A DNA stretch of 8,884 nucleotides. Source: Candidatus Nomurabacteria bacterium (lineage in GTDB: Bacteria; Patescibacteriota; Minisyncoccia; Phycocordibacterales; UBA9973). The notes under the pieces were generated by a model. That model worked only from the letters and a program-made list of their open reading frames with translations, made no database searches and had not been told where the DNA came from. Location of the stretch: assembly GCA_943356455.1 (NCBI GenBank), contig CALRFB010000013.1:1-8884 (forward strand). The letters are read 5' to 3'. Positions within the stretch are counted from its first letter, which is position 1; each line of letters starts with the position of its first letter. A program made the position numbers and the translations under genes. Positions 4,558 to 8,884 of the stretch are shown one piece after another.

Positions 4558-5760
4558 CTAATGGATATCGATAAATAACGCCGATTTGCTCCCGACCGTA
4601 ACTGCGCTTCGACCGTTTGGTGCAACAATAGCACGAGGTGAAGTCATAGCACCAAGTGCTGTTTCAATTCCACTCGAAAGATCGAATGATGCGGCTTCGT
4701 ACGTAGTATCGTTTTCCCTAACAAAAAAAGCCAGATTGGGTGTCGCCAAATCAAAACCAACAACTGAAGTTTTTTCTGTACGTTTTACTTCTGATATTTT
4801 TGTAAATGATGTATCGAATACTGCAACTGTATTTGCTTTAAAAGTGGCGAGTGTTTTATTGACAACGTCGGTAAATGCTACGCCCGCAGAAGTTTCAGCA
4901 AAAAGTTTCAGGTTTTTGTTTGAAAAATCGTATGCGTAGTCATATGATCCATCGTCGTACCCGAGTGTTAAGCGAGCTACTTGTTCTCGTGCGATCCACG
5001 TTGCAGTTTTTGCGGGCTGGGGTAAGTCTGCCAAGATTACAGTCTGACGAGTACCGATATGGATTTCAGATAACGTCGCTTCGTTTGGAGTTTGACTAGA
5101 ACTAAAAAAGATAATCGTCTTATTGTCGGCATGCCAGAGAGCTGGTTTGTCGGATTGATTTGTGGTTAGTCGAATCGATTTCCCCGTTTTTATACTGTAC
5201 ACAAAAAGACCGCCGTCGCTGTAGGCAATATATGCACCATCATTTGAAATAATCGGATTGGCTATGACAACATTTCCAAGGGCATCTTTATTGATTTCAC
5301 CAAATGCTTTTCCTGAGTCACCCAGCACGTCGTAGTATGCATATCCTCGCTCGGTGAGATATGTCATGGTATCGTCGGTCCACGAAATTTCATCGACATA
5401 GTCAGCGTTTGGCACTGCAATGTATTGCTTGGTTTGCAAATTGAGGATGTATGGCTTGGTATGTTCACCGCTGGGGTCAGCAAAGCGGAGGTTGGCTACA
5501 ATATATCGACCGTTGGGAGACCACGACACGATATTCTTAAATGAAGCACCCGCTACTTGAGCGACTACTGGGGCCTCGAAAAATTGCTTGGCTTCTGCAA
5601 AGTCTCTCGCCAATGCAGATTTTGTTGTTATCGGCGGCAGCTGATCGGGTACAGGAACCTGGAGTGATTCTGGAGTTGAAACGAAAATAAGAGTAATGAG
5701 ACCGGATAATATGATACCGATAAACATAAGTACTCTTTTTAAGAACGACTCTGTGAACAT
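4558..5760 (-). CDS. Membrane-anchored TolB/PD40-like beta-propeller protein
   Basis: 400 residues. A single hydrophobic segment at ~10-28 anchors it, with the rest predicted outside the membrane. A Pro-rich linker (~35-45) leads to repeated beta-propeller sheets with the PD40/WD40-like core: IVSWSPNGRYIVANL (77-91), EISWTDDTMTYLT (124-136), PIISNDGAYIAYSD (169-182), PALWHADNKTIIFFS (206-220), and later weaker copies. The C-terminus (TSPRAIVAPNGRSAVTVG) fits a closing blade. No enzyme motif was seen, so a binding or scaffold role is likelier than catalysis. The start is set by a -10 box placing +1 on the A of the ATG. Proteins of this layout are common in Parcubacteria; the ligand is unknown. 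Confidence 0.75.
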   Translation of the reverse strand: MFTESFLKRVLMFIGIILSGLITLIFVSTPESLQVPVPDQLPPITTKSALARDFAEAKQFFEAPVVAQVAGASFKNIVSWSPNGRYIVANLRFADPSGEHTKPYILNLQTKQYIAVPNADYVDEISWTDDTMTYLTERGYAYYDVLGDSGKAFGEINKDALGNVVIANPIISNDGAYIAYSDGGLFVYSIKTGKSIRLTTNQSDKPALWHADNKTIIFFSSSQTPNEATLSEIHIGTRQTVILADLPQPAKTATWIAREQVARLTLGYDDGSYDYAYDFSNKNLKLFAETSAGVAFTDVVNKTLATFKANTVAVFDTSFTKISEVKRTEKTSVVGFDLATPNLAFFVRENDTTYEAASFDLSSGIETALGAMTSPRAIVAPNGRSAVTVGSKSALFIDIH

Positions 5761-5766
5761 GCAAAA

Positions 5767-5775
5767 AGTATACCA
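5767..5775 (-). promoter_or_regulatory. Extended -10 promoter giving a leaderless propeller mRNA
   Basis: TGGTATACT on the minus strand, -10 at 5767-5772, exactly 6 nt before the ATG at 5760, so +1 is the A of ATG. The -35 region would fall inside the upstream terminator hairpin; no good -35 is visible, consistent with reliance on the extended -10. Confidence 0.6.
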
Positions 5776-5778
5776 TGC

Positions 5779-5806
5779 AAAAACCGCCTGTTTACACAGG
5801 CGGTTT
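5779..5806 (-). terminator. Terminator of the 155-residue protein gene
   Basis: AAACCGCCTGT (5781-5791) and ACAGGCGGTTT (5796-5806) form a perfect 11-bp stem with a 4-nt loop and a TTTTT run on the minus strand (5783-5779). It lies 27 bp beyond the stop codon at 5833 and abuts the next promoter. Confidence 0.88.
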
Positions 5807-5832
5807 GAAATTTTGTTTAGTTTTTCAAACTT

Positions 5833-6300
5833 CTATTTTTGCAGGAGGATCGTGGCGACATTTTGCGAAACACCACAGTCGATAAGTAGTGTAGATGGCA
5901 GCGTTGCACTCGTGAGTTTTATAATTTTAAAACCGTATGCCTTGACTGCATATGTCGCACCGATGTGTACAGATACAGCTTGAGGTGATCGGTTGTCTAT
6001 CATAATACTCGTACCGTTTTTATACGTGACATTGTTTGGATGTGCCTGACAAGTCGTGTCTAGCTGAATACGCTTGTCGGCATATGTAGCGAGCGCCTGA
6101 GCGTATGTCATAGTTGTTTTGGGTGCATTTGTACTACCAGTCGAATTTTGGCTACCATCACTTGTATCTTCTATTGGTTCAATGATCACATCGTCCGTTG
6201 TTGGGGCTTTGGTTTTAGCCTTGAACAAAAAGAAAGCGCCTGAAGCAACAATAATAACGAGAACGATCCAAAGAACAATTTTGCTTGTAGGGTTTTGCAT
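5833..6300 (-). CDS. Small membrane-anchored extracytoplasmic protein
   Basis: 155 residues. One membrane segment at ~8-26 is followed by a low-complexity acidic/Ser/Asn linker (~33-60) and a compact domain at ~64-155. The domain has two cysteines (84 and 142) that could pair, the strands GTSIMIDNRSPQAVSVHIG and YAVKAYGFKIIKLT, and the ending LLIDCGVSQNVATILLQ. The strand pattern suggests a small beta-sandwich, perhaps cupredoxin-like in fold. There is no visible His/Cys/Met copper-ligand set, so metal binding is not supported. Similar anchored proteins are, from memory, frequent in CPR genomes; the function is unknown. A strong terminator follows, so it is probably monocistronic or the last gene after the secreted propeller. 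Confidence 0.65.
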   Translation of the reverse strand: MQNPTSKIVLWIVLVIIVASGAFFLFKAKTKAPTTDDVIIEPIEDTSDGSQNSTGSTNAPKTTMTYAQALATYADKRIQLDTTCQAHPNNVTYKNGTSIMIDNRSPQAVSVHIGATYAVKAYGFKIIKLTSATLPSTLLIDCGVSQNVATILLQK

Positions 6301-6318
6301 AGTAGCGTTGTGTAATTA

Positions 6319-6324
6319 ATTATA
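6319..6324 (-). promoter_or_regulatory. Candidate -10 box for the 155-residue protein gene
   Basis: A perfect TATAAT on the minus strand, 18 bp before the ATG at 6300, with initiation near 6312. No convincing -35 was seen. No terminator is visible between this gene and the upstream secreted-propeller gene (66 bp), so read-through is also possible. Confidence 0.4.
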
Positions 6325-6366
6325 ATCTCTATCTATTAGAGCACTACTACACCAAAATGCAATGCC

Positions 6367-7956
6367 TTAATACGCAACAATACAACGCAAAGGTTTTTTA
6401 TTGACACTACGAACAACATACAACCCAGGAGAATATGCTGAAAGATCAATCGAAGTACTTTTATATTTGATACACCTACCGTCGATAGTACATACAATGA
6501 GTGGCTCAGTACACGATGTACATACAACACTGTTTGTTTTTGAATTAAAAGTAATTGTGTTTTCAGTATAAACAGGCACGGCACAGTTCCACTCTCCAGA
6601 CAAAACACCGTCGGTATCGTACTCTCGCAAACGTACATAGTTTGTAGTTTGATCTGTTGGCACAAGATTGGTTGTGTAGTCATGACGAATACTTGATGTG
6701 CCGTGAGCTGACACTAGTTGTATATCTCGATAAGTACTTCCATCTACAGATAGCGAAACAACGAAGTGGTCGGCATTAATTTCGCTTGCTGTTACCCATG
6801 TTGCTTGCAGTATATCCCCTACAAGTTCGCACTCAAATAGTAGGAGATCTACTGGTAACGTTATCTCGGCTTTGTAGGCAATATAGTCAGCTGTATCATT
6901 CCAACTTTGCCTAAAGTCGCCTCCGGCATACAACACGTCTTGTAGTGGCTCGCGATAGAGAGCATCTATAAGACCAGCATGAATACCGACATTGTCTGTA
7001 ATCCAATTTGAACCATTCCAATAACCACAATTTCCTATATTTGCTCCGGTGTTTATCAAGCCAGCACCACCAACGTACAGTCTGTTGTGATACTGTTCTG
7101 CGGCAAAAACTGCCATTTGTACACCTCCTCCGACTCCTTGCAGCGTCCCGTTATTCTCACGAGCAATACCTGGTGAAGTGTACGGGCCGACATACGGAAA
7201 GTTGCCGCCAACAAACGTAGTGCTATTTACAGTAGCGAAACAACTTGCATAAAAATACCAACATATATCGAGTGGGCGCCATATTGCTCCGTTCCATACA
7301 CCTACACAATTGGCATTTATCCCTGCGATCATATCGAATGAACCGCAGACATATAGCTCGTTGTTTACAACATGAATATCTTTGACCCGTGGTGGTGTTT
7401 GCCATGAACAAGATGTTATTCCTGAAAAGCCACACCACGAAATACCATCCCAGTGCGCCAGAGACACCGCTGGGACATTTTCAACTGAAGTAAACGCTCC
7501 GCCAATATACAGTTCGCCATTGTATTCAATACCCGCGTAGGCTTCACCGATACTATTCAATACGGCAAACGGTAGCCATGTAGTGCCATTGAAATGCATG
7601 GCACCGTAACGAATACCGCCAACTGTAAATGAACCGAGTGCATATATATCACCTGCATAAATACAGAACGAGCGTGGTGTACTCGGCAAGGGTGGAGTAG
7701 GCAACCACTGATATCCGTCATGACGGACAACATACGAAACAGATAAAGGTCCAGCAGTTGTAAAATCTCCGCCAACCCAAAGTATGCCCCCCTGCGAGTA
7801 AATAGCAGTGACACGGGCATCGAGAGATCCGCCAGGTAGCGGGCGCCATGATTGAGCTTGTACTGAGGATAGCAAAGCAACAATGCAAGCGGTCAAGAAA
7901 ACGGCAACAATTGCCATTGCAAAACAGAGATGTTTGAATGTGTATTTTTTTTCCAT
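6367..7956 (-). CDS. Secreted beta-propeller protein with type IX-cargo-like C-terminus
   Basis: 529 residues. A signal peptide (1-34) probably cleaves after VQA, before QSW. Residues ~36-362 hold about seven blades with the core LYxGGxF (ILWVGGDF, IYALGSF, LYIGGAF, LYVCGSF, TFVGGNF, LYVGGAG, VLYAGGDF), most followed by a W/N-G-x-x-W motif such as HWDGISW or VWNGAIW, as in kelch-like propellers. Residues ~367-450 (LPVDLLLFECELVGDI, then WVTASEINADHFVV) closely resemble the module preceding sorting domains in Bacteroidota type IX cargo. The end (STSIDLSAYSPGLYVVRS) resembles the type A sorting domain. About 15 cysteines in the mature part is unusual beside its neighbours. An LTAC lipobox at 21-24 is judged chance. 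Transfer from Bacteroidota is inferred. The frame is intact. Confidence 0.8.
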   Translation of the reverse strand: MEKKYTFKHLCFAMAIVAVFLTACIVALLSSVQAQSWRPLPGGSLDARVTAIYSQGGILWVGGDFTTAGPLSVSYVVRHDGYQWLPTPPLPSTPRSFCIYAGDIYALGSFTVGGIRYGAMHFNGTTWLPFAVLNSIGEAYAGIEYNGELYIGGAFTSVENVPAVSLAHWDGISWCGFSGITSCSWQTPPRVKDIHVVNNELYVCGSFDMIAGINANCVGVWNGAIWRPLDICWYFYASCFATVNSTTFVGGNFPYVGPYTSPGIARENNGTLQGVGGGVQMAVFAAEQYHNRLYVGGAGLINTGANIGNCGYWNGSNWITDNVGIHAGLIDALYREPLQDVLYAGGDFRQSWNDTADYIAYKAEITLPVDLLLFECELVGDILQATWVTASEINADHFVVSLSVDGSTYRDIQLVSAHGTSSIRHDYTTNLVPTDQTTNYVRLREYDTDGVLSGEWNCAVPVYTENTITFNSKTNSVVCTSCTEPLIVCTIDGRCIKYKSTSIDLSAYSPGLYVVRSVNKKPLRCIVAY

Positions 7957-8031
7957 TGTGAAAGAGTTTTGATTTACAAAAATTCTACATTTTTAACCTG
8001 AAGCCACGCTCAAGTAAAAATAAAGGAATTA

Positions 8032-8060
8032 TGTACAAAGCGACGACTCGGGGCTATAAT
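8032..8060 (+). promoter_or_regulatory. Promoter of the glycosylphosphotransferase gene
   Basis: TGTACA (8032-8037), 17 bp, then a perfect TATAAT (8055-8060), six bases before the ATG at 8067, so +1 is the A of the start codon. It sits in the 110-bp divergent gap shared with the secreted-propeller gene, whose own promoter is unclear: minus-strand TTGAGC with a TAGAAT-like -10 is the best candidate, with poor spacing. Confidence 0.65.
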
Positions 8061-8066
8061 CGCCCT

Positions 8067-8884
8067 ATGAATCGAACTCGCTACATCCCACTCATACTCG
8101 GGGATATCGTACTCTATATAAGTGCCTTGGCCCTTACTCTTTACATTCGATACGGGGCTACTATGCCCGCTCAATTTCCGAGTCACACTGCCCCTTTTGC
8201 CTTCCTATTCATATGGTGGGTAATCATTTTCTATATCAATGACTTGTATGAACTCGAGTTTAGCCGTAACTGGATTTATGTCATCCGACGCATAGCAACT
8301 GCATGTGCTATCGCTACTCTTGGCGCTGTCCTACTGTTTTATTTCTTTGGCAGTTTTTTAGCTGTTGCCCCAAAAACAAATCTGGTATTATTTTCGTTAC
8401 TTTTTTCTTTTTTTACAATCGCTATGCGTGTGTATGTTGCCATCAAGCCACGCACATCACCTTTTGAAGTACTTATTCTCGGTGAAAGTAATGAGGCACG
8501 CGAACTAGAAAAATATTTTAGAGATAAGTACAAACACGTGGTACGAACATCGGCACTACCTGATCTACGGTCCATGCGTTTGGCATTAGTTATTTTTGAT
8601 GAAAAAGAAAAAAGTTCTTTAGCGGCTTTTGATACGCTTATGCCACTTATGCGAAACAATGTAAAAATCTTAACAACATCGCTCGCATATGAATTCATTT
8701 TTAAAAAAATACCGGTACATGAAATAAACAGTGCCTGGTTTTTTGAATCCGTACATTTAAAACAAAACCCGTTTGATGCACTCAAAAGAATGACAGATAT
8801 TGTTGCATCAATAGTACTCGGGATCGTTGTCTTGCCGTTTGTTATACTCTGCGCACTACTGATCGCAACAACCAGCGGCGCACC
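8067..8884 (+). CDS. Polyprenyl glycosylphosphotransferase, N-terminal part (runs off window)
   Basis: 272 codons are visible with no stop before the window end. Transmembrane segments lie at ~8-27, 44-57, 77-98 and 105-125. A Rossmann-like cytoplasmic domain follows (~133-225), starting FEVLILGESNEAREL. EINSAWFFE and then NPFDALKRMTDIVASIVLGI mark the start of the bacterial sugar transferase domain with its membrane-embedded helix. Enzymes of this family (WbaP/CpsE type) transfer a sugar phosphate from a nucleotide sugar to undecaprenyl phosphate, the first step of capsule or surface-glycan synthesis. The catalytic region lies beyond the window. An in-frame ATG at 8031, with AAAGGA just upstream, would add 12 residues. 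The 8067 start is preferred because it fits the family's usual beginning and the promoter. Confidence 0.85.
   Translation, partial: MNRTRYIPLILGDIVLYISALALTLYIRYGATMPAQFPSHTAPFAFLFIWWVIIFYINDLYELEFSRNWIYVIRRIATACAIATLGAVLLFYFFGSFLAVAPKTNLVLFSLLFSFFTIAMRVYVAIKPRTSPFEVLILGESNEARELEKYFRDKYKHVVRTSALPDLRSMRLALVIFDEKEKSSLAAFDTLMPLMRNNVKILTTSLAYEFIFKKIPVHEINSAWFFESVHLKQNPFDALKRMTDIVASIVLGIVVLPFVILCALLIATTSGA

Noticed and set aside
7885..7896. Lipobox-like LTAC in the signal peptide of the secreted propeller
   Set aside because: It is followed by ten more hydrophobic or small residues ending in a good signal peptidase I site (VQA before QSW), so lipoprotein processing is unlikely.
8339..8785. Minus-strand open frame of 148 codons
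   Set aside because: It is the shadow of the glycosylphosphotransferase, whose own frame is open to the window end and has clear family motifs.
1..8884. CRISPR array, insertion sequence or prophage
   Set aside because: No regularly spaced direct repeats, transposase or integrase frames, or phage-like genes are present.

Overview
The window looks like chromosomal DNA of a Candidate Phyla Radiation (Patescibacteria) bacterium, most likely of the Parcubacteria group. This is inferred from compact genes without Shine-Dalgarno sequences, several start codons sitting exactly where transcription should begin, a stand-alone rplJ-rplL operon, a winged-helix/nucleotidyltransferase-like regulator, and several small single-pass exported proteins of the kind common in that group. 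Promoters read as ordinary TTGACA/TATAAT types, with TATACT the favoured -10 variant, which argues against Bacteroidota.

Layout. Positions 1-247 (minus) are the 5' end of a 23S rRNA gene. No 16S rRNA or tRNA precedes it, so the rRNA genes are unlinked here. Positions 248-853 hold no convincing protein gene but are dense in signals. There is a structured 23S leader, a three-segment terminator/antiterminator element behind a strong minus-strand promoter, and a divergent plus-strand promoter driving a probable 119-nt small RNA with a 25-position hairpin and its own terminator.

The minus strand then carries, from low to high coordinates: a compact MscS-like channel (854-1546), a winged-helix regulator (1630-2274), an exported protein of unknown function (2363-3031), rplL and rplJ under an L10-leader attenuator (3147-4282), a 51-residue membrane protein (4372-4527), an anchored TolB/PD40-like beta-propeller (4558-5760), a small anchored protein (5833-6300), and a 529-residue secreted beta-propeller (6367-7956). 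The C-terminus of the last resembles Bacteroidota type IX secretion cargo. On the plus strand, 8067 to the window end is the first part of a polyprenyl glycosylphosphotransferase, probably the start of a surface-polysaccharide cluster.

Functionally the window combines ribosome supply (23S, L10, L7/L12, each with candidate RNA-level control) with cell-surface functions (channel, anchored and secreted proteins, glycan initiation). The points most worth a second look are the plus-strand small RNA, the type-IX-cargo-like protein in an organism not expected to have that machinery, the switch-like element before 23S, and the repeated 6-nt spacing between -10 box and start codon. All identifications come from reading the sequence; no database search was run.
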